From the NCBI GenBank assembly GCA_003344405.1, contig NOWV01000035.1:372001-436000 (forward strand): a stretch of DNA of 64,000 nucleotides, in the 5' to 3' direction. Source of the DNA: Trichoplax sp. H2 (taxonomy: Eukaryota > Placozoa > Uniplacotomia > Trichoplacea). Shown here piece by piece: positions 37,827 to 51,000 of the stretch. A model generated the notes under the pieces. It saw nothing but the letters and a program-made list of their open reading frames with translations, made no database searches and was not told the DNA's origin. The position numbers were made by a program, and so were the translations under genes. Within the stretch, counting starts at the first letter, position 1. Each line of letters begins with the position of its first letter.

Positions 37827-38857
37827 ATTAGCTTTGTATCATGGTTCCCTATAGTCAATTAGCCCAATGTTACATTGCTGAAGTAAACAGCAGTTCGAAT
37901 TATCTTGTTGTCTTGAATTAGCGACTAAACACTTTCGTAAGTTCTTTCAGCTTTAACCTAGTTAATTAAAATAAATGGATAGATTACATCAACAAACTTG
38001 GACCATTCTATCCATCCAGTTAAATACACTACTGTAAAAATGAACATAGTATTAGTTCAATTAGTACCAGTTTTTAACGGCTGTTATGGCCTTCTTTGTA
38101 TGCTGCCTGTGATGTCTAATTTTTAAACAATACACTAATACAATTCTTTTAGGACAGCCATTTCTAAATGCTAAAGGACAAGAAAATACAGTGTAAACGC
38201 TCATTATTGTATATTGAATTTGCGTGTGTATTCCTCTACGTAGAACATAACAAATTGTCTACAGCTTATTATGTAACTTGAATAATAGCGTTCTATTGAT
38301 ATAAACTCCCTAGAGATCTCTGCTATGTGATTTTGGCAAAATTAAAGACTTTATCCTATCACATTAACCTGCCATGAATATCGTCCATACGCTGAGTATA
38401 GTAAATTCTACGTGGAGACTTTGTAGCAAAACTAATCGGAATACAAAATCAAATTCATTCTTACACCATGTCGAATCTCAGTCATGAACCTCCATCTCAG
38501 CTTATTTTATAGCTAGTTTAGATTATTTAAGATCCTAGTATAGCAACCACCTACGATATTAATAATAGTACATAGGTTATAACATATATACGTAGATTTG
38601 CTTACAGGATGATAGGAATAATGACGTCGTGGCATGTGTTTTGCATTACATCATCTAATTTTAAATAATTAATTCAAGTTTTATCTACTCACTAACATAG
38701 GATGGTTGATATATACATGGAAAGTTATATCATCTTCTAGAGCGAATGATTTATATGCTGTTAGATAGCTAATAGTATCAATACTTGCAATCTAGGCTCG
38801 ACAGTTTATACACGCAGTACAAGCGAACGTAATTCAATATACTCCCTGTATTTTAAT

Positions 38858-39230
38858 CGGTATTTGCTTCAAGAGGTTTATAGCATTACTACTAGTATAA
38901 CATGGAATACCTGTTATTGTTTTTACTGTAGTTGATTTAGATTGTACTGTAACTCTAACATATTCTTAAATATAGATATTTACAATCCTATTCCACTATA
39001 GCTAAATATAACTTATCGGTATTTGTTTATTCAATGACAAGAGATTTGTGGTATTACTACTGGTATAAAATGGAGTACTTGTTACTTGTTTACTGTAGTG
39101 TATTTAGATTTTACTGCAACTCTAACATATAGTATACTTTCTTGCCTATAAGCATTTAATATCGTTCTTAAATAAAGAGATGTTTAAAATCTTATTCCAT
39201 TATAGCCAAATATAGCTTATCGTGTTTAGC
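38858..39230. repeat. Diverged direct duplication, about 160-bp unit
   Basis: Two copies starting at atcggtatttg (38858 and about 39017) share blocks such as attactact, a tggaatacctgttattg-like block, gatttagatt, tgtaactctaacata and ccaaatatagcttatcg-like ends. The second copy has an insertion of about 40 bp. No coding potential was seen. Confidence 0.75.
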
Positions 39231-39675
39231 ACTTAAAGTCTTCACTATTTACTACAATCATTTGCTATTACATAGTCTATTATGGTATATCTTGTATCTC
39301 TAATCCTACAATCTTGTTCTCTGTATGTATACCATCTTTAAAAGTATAAAATATCACCGATTTCTATCTCAGATTTCGTTAGTTGCAATAATCACAGCGT
39401 TAGTACTTTCCACGCTACTACACGATAGACTGCACGCTGCACTATAGTAACTACCACATGTATACAACTATACTCTATGATAAAGTATCCCTTTTCTACT
39501 AAAATCTTTACGTTGCTTACAGTATCTGCGTATTATAAGCTAAATTACCCAAAAATAAGATGACGGATTTAGCCAAGAGTATTAATGACACACTTTCATG
39601 CTGTATTATAATCTCGAAAATTGACAGACATTGTCATTTTACTGTATAAACCTTACAATCAATGACTAATTAATA

Positions 39676-40250
39676 TTTCATTTTTGCATCGCTAGTCGAA
39701 ATTTTTATGTAAAAGGTAATCGTTCATAATGTTATAGACGATGATTTACTATGATATTCCTTGATAATGAAGATGGACGACGGCTCAGATTTACTGAATA
39801 GTATTTTATGTGAAATGTTAAAAATTCATAATTGATGATTAATATTCTTTTTTGCATTGCTAATTGAATCCATGTGTAAAAATAATTATTAATAGCACCA
39901 TAGACGATAATTTAATATGATTCTTGTTGATTATAAAGATGGATAATGGCGTAAATTTAGAGGACATATACCAGGTAGGCAAAAATTTCGAGGTTTCAAG
40001 AGCTTTATTATAAGATTATTAGTCAATATACTATTCCAACAGTGTTAACAGCCTTGGCAATAACATATGTATATGAACTATATACAAATAGCGTATAAGT
40101 CTTCACGATTGACTACTGATATTCATTTTTTACCTAGCTAATCAAATTTTCGTGTGAAAACAACCATTAAAAGTTATATAGACGATGATTTAATATGATT
40201 TTCATTGATCACAAAGACAGCTAATAGCTCTGATTTTGTAAGCATCAAAA
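39676..40250. repeat. Three diverged dispersed copies of a unit of about 120 bp
   Basis: Copies near 39676, 39845 and 40123 each start with a ttcatttttgcatcgctagt-like block. They continue through a tagacgatgatttaatatga block about 70 bp later and end after a gat-aaagatgga block. Spacing is irregular (about 170 and 280 bp), so this is not a simple tandem array. Divergence is about 20 percent or more. Confidence 0.7.
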
Positions 40251-40942
40251 AGATATTGATTTTAAAGTTTCCAGGACTTTACTATCGTACAGAACTGTCC
40301 TAAGTCTTGGACTACCAGAGGTTTTGAAGGAAAATCAATAATAATTGTAATTTGCGTACAGGTACTTATAATATTCAAGAATTAATTTCAATGATTCAAG
40401 AGATTTATTGTTATAACTCGTAGAATCTAGCGGGCACATTTGGCCAATGAGTACTAATTTACAGACGGTAAATATGGTGCGAATATCATATTAAGGCAAA
40501 ATTTAACTCTAAAAGAATAACTAACCGTAAACTATGGACTACTAGAAGAGAATTTAGATATGAATCTGTATATATGCAATAGATAGCAAGTTTTGTAGAA
40601 ATAAATATAATATCATGATAAAGATAACTTAAATTTAAAGATTATAAGAATATTACTCTTATATGAAATTAGCCATCTGAAATCATGGATTACTGAAAGG
40701 TGGAAGATCTAGTCAGGAAATAATGACGATTTGTATGCAAGTTCTCGCATTGCCTAATTGCCCAATATCACTCTTACTGAATTTTAAGACATTATTGTAT
40801 ATTGAAATTTTAATAAATCACAGAGTTTTATTCCTGCTCCGAAATAATAATAACGATTTGTTCTCAAGTTCTTATGTTACTAGGCTGGCCTTACATTTAC
40901 TGAATTTCAAAACTTTACCGGAGATAGAAATACCTACATAAA

Positions 40943-41108
40943 TTATAAAGTCTTAACACGGATGAACCGAACAAGACCCCCAAAAATGTGGATAAGGATA
41001 GCAAATACGAGTAGACTAATAGAAAAGATCAGAACGGAAATAGGCCCACAAAGACCCATATACTCGTACACATAGTAAATACTGTCAGGAAGAAAATTTA
41101 CGCATACC
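40943..41108 (-). CDS. Possible terminal exon of a membrane protein
   Basis: After a candidate acceptor (ttcctatag), a minus-strand frame reads VCVNFLPDSIYYVYEYMGLC. It continues into one strong membrane helix (PISVLIFSISLLVFAILIHI) and a short basic tail ending RFIRVKTL and TAA. Composition and the positive-inside tail look like a real last exon. The frame remains open upstream to about 41167, with another possible acceptor near 41142. No partner exons were located, and the family is not recognised. Confidence 0.35.
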
Positions 41109-42017
41109 CTATAGGAATAAGCCGATTTCTTAATTAAAGGACTGTATAGTATATACAGTATTTGCATCAGTCCATCATCACCAGTGAATCTTTCTGCAGC
41201 TACTTATACCTAACCTCATCAAGATTTTCTTACCATTATTATTCATTCATGTTTATTCTATCAGACTTAAATAATGTGGTACTGTCATTGTTACTGCACA
41301 TTGATTGCATTCTTTATATCCTAATTAATTATTCGCGGGTAGTCCTTTTTATGGTCAGGAGAAATTGACTAATTATTAGCTTATTTCAGCTCTAAAATAA
41401 TTTGCATGATAATAGCATCGGTAAGCTTGGGTGCCATAGTAACCGAGTCCATCACAAAACCTATACTAAAACAAGGAAATGGCTTCGGTCTATCATGTGT
41501 ATACTCCGCTTCGATGACAAAAGGTAACAATTTATCATCTTGCTGACATCACTGCGAGTTAATTACTATCCTTCTGCTTCGTCGTTGATAGTTTATAACA
41601 GCAATTTGCCCACTTTAAGCAGTTACTGGTAACGTTATGCAACTGATTTAAAGGAAAATTATTTTCAACTGTTGATAATCAAGCTATCGATATCATGACT
41701 GTGCTATGCAATGATTAAAAATTGATAGCAACAGGTTGTATATTTGCAAAGTAAACTTGGATGTCAATGGCAGTTATAAAACAAGGAAAGAAAGAAAGAA
41801 AGTAATCAAATCAAAGCTTCGTAACATCTGGTTCCTTAATCTCTATTTTATAGATTGATTTTGAATTTGTCCGCAATAGGCTACAATATTGAATTTCTAG
41901 TAAAAATCAGTTGTTAAACTGATATTTTATTCTTCTAAAGATGAAAGTGTGATTATGATTTCTTATTTAGCTATTGTAATATTCAGATAGGATTATTTTA
42001 ACTCAATATTAATCGCT

Positions 42018-45000
42018 ATGGCTTTACCTGCTATTATTGATCGTAAAGCTACCAATATTAACCCTTTGGATCACTTAAAAAAAGAACATAATTTTAAAAA
42101 TCAAGAGAAAGAATTTCGATTACCAAAACTGAAGAATGATGCTAATCAACTGAAAGATTTACACCAAAATTTTCCCTATCAACTTTCTCGAAAACGCCAG
42201 TTAATTGAAGAGAACCAATCGTCCATCAGAAGGCCCGATGGCACGGTGGGAATTAATTCTAACTTTCGACCACCAGTCAAGAAACCATTTCATTTAAATC
42301 CGTTGACACGTTCAATAGAGAATGTATACGATCCTAAACAAGATGATGGGCAATTGCGTCCTTCTCATCATAAATTAAGTGTAAGTATAACTATTAATCC
42401 CTTCACTTCCTTAAAAAGATAATATATCACCATAATTGTTTCAAGTCAGATCACATTGTATTTTCCCACTTAGCGAAATAAAGTACTTGATGGCATTCTA
42501 TGGCTTGATATTTCACTACGTACAGTATAGCTACTGTACTAATAACAATAATATCGCACACTTTATTTTCTTAATTTAGTAGAAATGTAAAACTTTTGAT
42601 TCTCTCTGACCTAAAGTCCAGTAATAGTTGTACATGTGATTCTCGCCATGTTCATATCATGTTCACGCTTGAAAATCCCACAGATTAGATGGTTAACATT
42701 TCGCAATCCCATATTCTTGCACGCGTGTAGATAAACTATTCTATCCTACTCTCCTTCTACCTTTAAAACTGCCAACTTTACCCAATATGAAGAGTAATAT
42801 ATTTTATTGTAATTATAGTTAGCACTATGAGAGAATTATTCCGATAACCATCTATTTTTGATTTATCAATTTTCTGGCTTCATCATTCCTAAGTGGAGAC
42901 TTACGATGCTACTTAGTAGACTAAAGCATTTCAAGTATTTGCAAAATGATTGATTTCGCAAATTGCCGGTAACAACTCTACTCTCCTTCTACCTTAAAAC
43001 TACTAACGTTATCTAATATTAAAGGAGTAATATATGTACTACATTGTAACCATAATTGGTGCTATAAGAAAATTATACTGATGACCATCTATTTTCGATT
43101 TATCCTTTTCTTATTTCATCATTTGTTAGCAGACGACTTATGATGCTGCTTAGTAGACTACAGAAAATAATATACCAGCACTACACATTTCAACTGCTTT
43201 GTCGTTGTTAAATAAGATTTCTAGTTACCTTATGATACTCTAGTACATTTACAGTACAGTGGCGGCAAATACTAAAGACTGCCGGGAGGTCAGAGATCTA
43301 TTATTCTTCTTAACTGATCTTTAAAGTGATTGTGACTTTAGTAATAGCATTCATGTACAACTTAAATATGCTACTTCATTTAATCTTATTTTGATAGCTT
43401 AAATATTTTTGATCTTAACAGTATTAAAATATACGTCTAATGGCGTTGATCATTTATGACACTTATCGTACTTCATGCACTGATTAGACTTTAATTCTAG
43501 ATCATTATAAGCGGTGTTCTATTTAAATATCTATTGAATAGAGTATCTCATTATGTATCGCATATTTATATCGTACAGTATATGCGAGTACGATATTTTT
43601 GCTATAATTTCTCTAGTAGTTATACAATTTTAAATTGAAGTTATTTCTTATCGTATTTTATAATTAAATCCTCGCTAAAATATTTTTCTTCTAGAAATCG
43701 GTCGATACTTTAAACCAATTGGAGGAAGAAAAGCATGCGGGAAAGTAAGGACTTTGACTTGTTTCTAAATAAAATTGTACTATAATAAGCTTTTATAGCA
43801 ATCCAGACTTAGGATATATAATATGTACCATTTTGTTAGTTTTGCTAGTAAAAACTACGGTTTTTATCAATACTTTTATGATAGCTATCACATTGCATAC
43901 TGTACTAAGAAATATTTTCGACAATATTTTGGACAAGATGTTCTACATACTTTGATTATTTATTTTTATTTTTAAATGAATAACAAAACTTTCTTCTTTT
44001 GTTACAAAGTGGTGGACATATTTATATTACCGAAGATGATTTAATATGGTTGCCGGATATTCCTGAAGTACCCGATACAATTCGACCGATGTTAGAGGTA
44101 AGTGTGTACATTATACTCATATATATTTTTAATTGTACAGAAACCACCTATTTCTTATTTATATTAGCATAGCAGTTACAATGTTGTTTCAGTATAATTA
44201 CCAATAGACAGAATTAATATCTACAGTATACTGGAGATTGAATGAAGGACTAATTTCATGATTACTGTAATTTAAGTTCTGTTTTACGTAGATTCGGAAT
44301 GATATCGCCGATATATCTTAGATGTATAATATTACGTTTACTCTTAGCATAAACATTGGAATTAAATAGCATCTGATATGAAATTCTAAAAGACAATATA
44401 TTTAATCGATTATATCTAAAATAAATCTTATGTATATGGTATGTTCAGCAATTATATCATCCACCTACTGAGGATAAAAAGGTTCAGTACATGCCTATTG
44501 TTGCTCAGCCACCCATGGACAATAAATCCATCCACAATCACGAAAAACGAGAACCAAATAGGCCTATTGCATCTCTTTGTAAAGGGTGTATCCGATTAGA
44601 AACTCAAGAACTTCGGTAATTGAATGGTGATAGTGAATAAATTGCTTGAATGTGTATTTGAAATATCTTATAGAAGCTAAGTGCTATATTTTAATGATAA
44701 AATTCAATTGCTAAACATATACCTTAGGTTTCCAAGAGCTATTCGTACGGGAGGGGGTTATATTATATTTAACCAGCAATTGAGAGATATACTGTCCAAT
44801 TTTAATCCTGATGATGAAGGTTCTATTCCACCACGACTGAGATTTGTTGAATTACCTGAAAGAGATTATAGTAAAATTTTACCCGGTAAGTAGCGAATAC
44901 GGGCTCTGATTGCACGGAGCCACTATTAGGTAATCATGATATATCGTTTACACAATCGATATACTTATAATTTTGCTTCAATTTAGGATATTTATTAAAA

Positions 45001-48000
45001 GATCATGTACCTATCACACCTGTACATAAGAATTCAACTAGACCTGAATCGCCTAAGTGGACTCCACATAATCCACTGCCTTGGCCAGCACCAGTCTGGC
45101 CTAAAGTGAAAAAGAAACCAACTACCAAGTTTATTGATCAACGAATTAGTTTAGTAGCTGATAAAAGGATGAAAGAGAAAAAATTAAAAAAGGAAAAAAA
45201 TAAAGATAAGGCTGTTGGTAAAATTTATTGCATACCATTAGTCAAGTTAGATCCTAAACTAAAGAAATCATTGAGAATTACTGATAGCCGTGGTAATCAT
45301 ATTAGCAATAATAAGTTCACGATTGTTCAAAGTATGGACGATATCAAAAACACGACAATAGCTCATTATACCAAGTTAGGGAATCAACATACTGGCAGTT
45401 TTGGATTACAAAGAAGCAAGCCTGCCATTAAAATCGATGTAATAACATCCCATGCTACGGAGGTAATTATAATATTAGGAGCCAATTAAATTATTGCAAA
45501 CTATAGTATTTATTTTCCATGCAATATCTTAAAATTATTTTACAAGATAGCGATACGCAATAACTTCACGGATTTAAATTAGTGTTTTAGAGCCTTATTT
45601 CATAAAATTTTTTAATTCTTACCTTCTATCAGAGAGATATAATAGTATAGTATTTTATATTCACTTATTTAGAACTAAAATATATTTGCTCGAACATATA
45701 ATAACAGAATAGATATACTAATATGCACAGTTTTTAATCATTCGATCTTTTGAAAGGCAATTGTTATAGTCAACTATAGTGCAGCTATTCGTAATTATAG
45801 CTTTTAATCTCTTCTATATTTATTTATAAGTTATTATCGGTAAAAGAATTCTAACCTTAAATTTTTAATATATTTTTAGCCAAATTTTACTATGATTAGG
45901 AGATCATGACAAACAGATTTAAATTATAATTAATTTAATGTAATCTAGGTTGGCTATATCCCAACTATAGTTCCACCTAATACAGTTCTCGATAACCCAG
46001 AAGATGAATATATTCCAGTTCCTGTTGAAGACTTTGATCATTTATCTATCTATAATGAGCCCGCCAAGTTAGAAGATAAAGCTGCTGAAGTTAAAAGGGA
46101 AATACTGGCTTCTAGGCTTGAACAATCTAATCCCGATGATGTCAATGATCTATCGCAAGAAGATAATTATAACAGCGATCATTCAAATAAAGATCATGCT
46201 TATTCGAGAAAACCACAGAAATCTATAACAATTAATACTACTTCGTCATCGGTACCATATAGTTTACCCCACGCCAATATCGATGTTATGAAAAGTGATG
46301 AAGAGGATAAAAATGAGACTACAGAAAATGTAGTTGCAGATATAGTTGATTCAAATGAAGAGAGTTACACTATCGTTAATCCCCAAGAAGAAGAAGAAGA
46401 AGAAGAAATGGTAACAATGGAAGAAGATGATGGGCATGATGATGAGGTTATAGAAGGCCAGAAAGGCCATAAAATGATGAAAATTCGCAAGTTAAAGCAA
46501 AAAGGATTGGCATTACATGAGGATAGATCTAATGCTCATATTACCAATGTTCCGGCTTCAAATCAACATCCTGAATCCAACATGAAATCATCACTGTTGT
46601 TGGCAGAGAAAGAGGAAAATTCCGCTAGTATTGTAGTTGCACAACCGGCTGAAGATGCTCTAACTGCAACACCTACCAGTGAATTATGGTATCCTGACGA
46701 AGCTCGAGCACCAAGTGCAACGAATCTTGCTGGTCAGATCTATCGCTTAGATGATGGTAGTGTAACTCCTAATAGTGCACTGTCTATAGCAACTAATAGT
46801 AGAATGCAGCAGGTCTATTCCTCTACCGATGCTCATCCAAGTCAGTTAGGCGATCAAACAAATGATAATTTAGGTTTCATGATTGGTGGTAAACATATTA
46901 CAACTCAACAAGCAAGAGAAGATATTTCTATCGGACAACAAGTAGAATTAACTAAGCAAAGTCACCATGAAGTTATGGACGAGCTAAAACGGGTTATTCT
47001 GCGAAAAAATAACCCTAATGAATTGAATAAACGTTCATTAAATCCATGTATGTATCCTACATTGTCTTGCCAGATTTCGCCTACCTGTATTCAATTTTGC
47101 GACAGTTGGATAAGCTTATGTAAAAGATTGCTAAATTAATTGAATGTGGTCTTAAAGTTTTAAAATTCTTTACCCTTACCATTATAGTAATGCAGGTTGG
47201 GCGAAGCCGAGCTAAATCACAAATCGCTGCTCCTAAATCAGTAGCAAAGGATGAAATTAAGAATATACCTAGCGATAAGTCTGATGATGACGATAACAAT
47301 GATGACGAAAATATAACGAAATCGGTTAAAAATCCACCTCAAGGTTAGATAATAGAATTGACTACAAAATTATTTATTTATGATTACGAGTATCGCGACA
47401 TATTTAATTGTCTAGTTTTTATTAAAAGTAATTTATTCAAAACGTATTTCTATTATAGTGCTATTATTTATTGCTCGAAGTTGTCACTTCAACTCAATCT
47501 AAATTATTTGGCTTACCATATTAAAATTTGATTTATTTACATTACACAAACTAGAATCGAAAGATGTTGAAAACAGTAATGACGCACCAGCAGCATCTGG
47601 AGGATTTTTAGCTCCGCCAAGGCTCCAAATTGGAATTAAAACTGTTAATCCAGTAATTGTTGCTCAAAAAGTCGATGGGATTAAAATTGCTAAACCAACC
47701 TTTAGACAACGCAGTTATACTATTAATCCAAGTACTGATTCTGCAGAACATCGAAAAAGGAACGATGATACGGATACGCATAGTCTGTCTTCAACTCAAA
47801 CTGGTAAAAACCAGAGTAAAGACGATAGACACGTCGAAGAAAATTCATGTAAGGAGATGCCTCTATCTTGCCAATAAACTCTAAATATTTTATTGAATAG
47901 TGATAGAAATCACTATGATACGAAGAAGGCCATAGATCGCAGAAATATCATCAATTTTATGCAATAATATACCGCTATTTTATGAATTTGAAACTTTTAA

Positions 48001-51000
48001 TCCTATATGGTAGTGATGGTCTGTTGCTATAGAAAATAGACTATTGTAACTTTGATTACACTTTTTACAAAGTAGGCCTAGCTTGAGCAAGTATAGTTCC
48101 GAAAATAGTAAAGAAAATGTTTACAGGCTATTATTACTATCTTGCTATACTGTAAATTGATAGGTGTGATTCTATTTAGAAGTGATGGTAGAACAGGCAT
48201 CGTATAACGAAAAATAAAATTATCAGTTAGTCTATATTTATTTGGTGAATAATTGGTTGTATTCCTATTTCAGTACCACTTGATCTAACAGGAGCTATTG
48301 GAGGGGGAGTTTACTTAACTTATAAGCCAGGTAACATTTAATTCATTAACAACTTTCATTATAATAAATTAGTTAAAATTTTCGATTAATGTTGTTTCTG
48401 ACTGTAGAATTCATTCAACGGCCAGTATTGTTAAAACTGTAAATATTGATTTGATTAAACTATAATCAATGTTATACAGACCTCAAAATTAATTTAAATT
48501 ATAATCGCGCTGTCGGTGAATCTAATTAGTAGCACTTGATAGCTGTGTTTATTTAACAAAGTTGGCGCTGGATAGCCAATAATAATAATAATCATTTATA
48601 GTTTTAACCACTAACTACATTGGCTTTTTGCATTTTAGTTAACAATAATGCTCTTCGAAGAGATGAATATGTAGCCGCGCTAGATAAACGACAAGGTATG
48701 ATGGAATTAATCGATTATTTCACTAAATCGATTCAGAATAAGATATAGTATATAATAAGACGATCAGTTTATGCAAGCATACCGTAATTCAAATTTATTA
48801 TTCATCGCTTCGTATTTTAGGCGTGGAAAGAAGAATTATGGAGAGACAGAAAAATCGTCGAATTAAGAGAACAATCAAACGAACGAATGAGAAGGGAGAA
48901 GAAGAAATAGTAGTAGTAGAAGAAGAAGTTGAAGTAGAAGAAGAAGAAGAAGAAGAATTTTTTGTTGATGAAGATGATCCTGTCTTGCGAGAAAATTCAC
49001 CGACTGATGTTGATTTAACTGAAGAATTATTGCACGGAGAATATATAGACAATCCTGATCATAACCCTGCTCATGAAACGGATGATTCTATGCTTAAATC
49101 AGATCAAGATGCTCTAGTTCATGACGAAAATAACTTGGAAGAAAGTCATTCAGCTAGTGATGGTCAATCGTTGCATATGGAAAAAGATACGAATAACCAA
49201 GGCCGCAGCATTTCAATCAAGAAACCCAATAAAATTATCCCCAAAAATGGCCCTTCAGAAAACCAAACTGTGAATAGGCCAGAAGCTCCGACCATGCAAA
49301 ATGTACCAAAGATCGAAGCTCCTCAAACTCCTGAGCCAATCTCTGACGTTGAATTGATAGGAAAGTTGAGCACGACAAGTAAGTCATTACAGGATCTTAC
49401 TATTATTATCTGCCGGAACATATCGACTACATTTATGGAGACTAACTTTTGTTTGGTTAATTAGATTCTTTAGCAAATGATACAACAACAGAAACGAAAG
49501 GATTATCATTAGGAGTATCTCCAATTTCAAGGCAAAATCCTCTATCAAGGGGAAAGAATAAAGTTCAAAATATCCGAAAACCTAACGCTGGAAGGTCTCT
49601 AAAAGAACCTCCATTAGTCCCATTAATCGATCCCTTATCTTTCAAAGTTAGTAGTTCCGAAGTTTTAACGGATGAAGATACGGACGATCTATTAGCAGTA
49701 AGTTGATGTTGATTTCTATATTTTATTACATATTAAGTGATCCGCTTGCTCTTGACTAACGAAATGAACTGATATAATTGCTAATCTATTTTTTTTTTGT
49801 AATGTAGGATAGCGACGATGATGAAGATAGAAATCCATTGGGTAAAGGCTTATATTCATTTACTGCCGCCCAACTTGACGAGACTGTTGATATACAAGAT
49901 ACTGCTACTGCACCAGATTATAAGAAAGATGAAGATTTTGTTGGTAATCTCTTTCCATTCGATGCCGAAATATTTTTTCGTCGTGGAGGTGATTTATTCG
50001 AAAGTAAATATAATTCACGCAATGAAAGTAGACAAGAAGGAGAAGTAGACGAAACAGAAACTACGATTCCCGATGTTGATATATCAGACATACCTAAAGT
50101 GGCTATTGAAGCTCCTGATATGCCTGCTATAGCTCCACCACCAGTGCCAACATTCTCCGATGATAAGGTAGCTTTTCGAATACAGATCTTTCTTATTGTA
50201 CTGATTACAATATCAAGATACTGTGCGCCTATCTCTGTTCATTTTTTCGGATATACGATACTTAATGGAGCGATTCTTGATCCTATTAATTTGCGTATAT
50301 ATAAGGAAAAGATCAAGTCGATTGATCTTCTTCATGCCAAAGCATGAATGATAAACATGCATTTTTACCGCATAAAGTATAACAAGCATGACGTGTTCTA
50401 ATTGCATTCGCAAGCCTATAACACTTACTTTCTTTTCGGATAATAAGAGGAACATATTCATCCAATTTTACAGTCTAGCATACAACCATCATGAAAAATT
50501 TGACAACTAATCGTTTTTAAACTCATATAATATGTATTCATCTCCTGTGTCGTAGCGAAGTAAGAGCATAAATATTATTTAAATCTGAAAGGATAACCAT
50601 TATTTAATCATTTATTTTTTAGCCAAACATTGATAGATCAAAATGGTTAGGATTCCGACGTAAAGAAATTCAATCACAAGCACCTGAAAAGAAACAGTTA
50701 AAAAAGAAAAAGAAGAAAGTCATAATTAAAGCAAGGTAGAGTAATTGATTTTTCAAGAATATGTCGTAATACATTTTCTGGCTACCAAATTTATCGATCG
50801 AATAATTTCTTTTCTTATCAATTAATTAAATTCAATAGTTTTCAAAGAAATCGACAAAATCATACCCCAGATAGTGAAACAAATCAGTTAGGTTTGGATG
50901 ATGATGAAGATGATTACTACGATGGATTTTACAGCCCTAAGATGATATCACCGAGTAAGCATCGCTCTATTTATAAATCTAATAGAGTCTCTGCTAGCCT

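Larger units (their letters stand above)
37827..42017. other. Gene-poor, repeat-containing interval
   Basis: This 4-kb stretch contains two families of diverged direct repeats (38858-39230 and 39676-40250) and one possible membrane-protein terminal exon at 40943-41108 minus. A (GAAA)n microsatellite lies at 41785-41802. Nothing else could be supported. The promoter of the large plus-strand gene starting at 42018 must lie at its right end, but no element was recognised. Confidence 0.5.

Noticed and set aside
48798-49052. Serine-rich minus-strand frame
   Set aside because: It is the antisense of the polyglutamate-coding exon of the giant gene (GAA repeats read as TTC/TCT).
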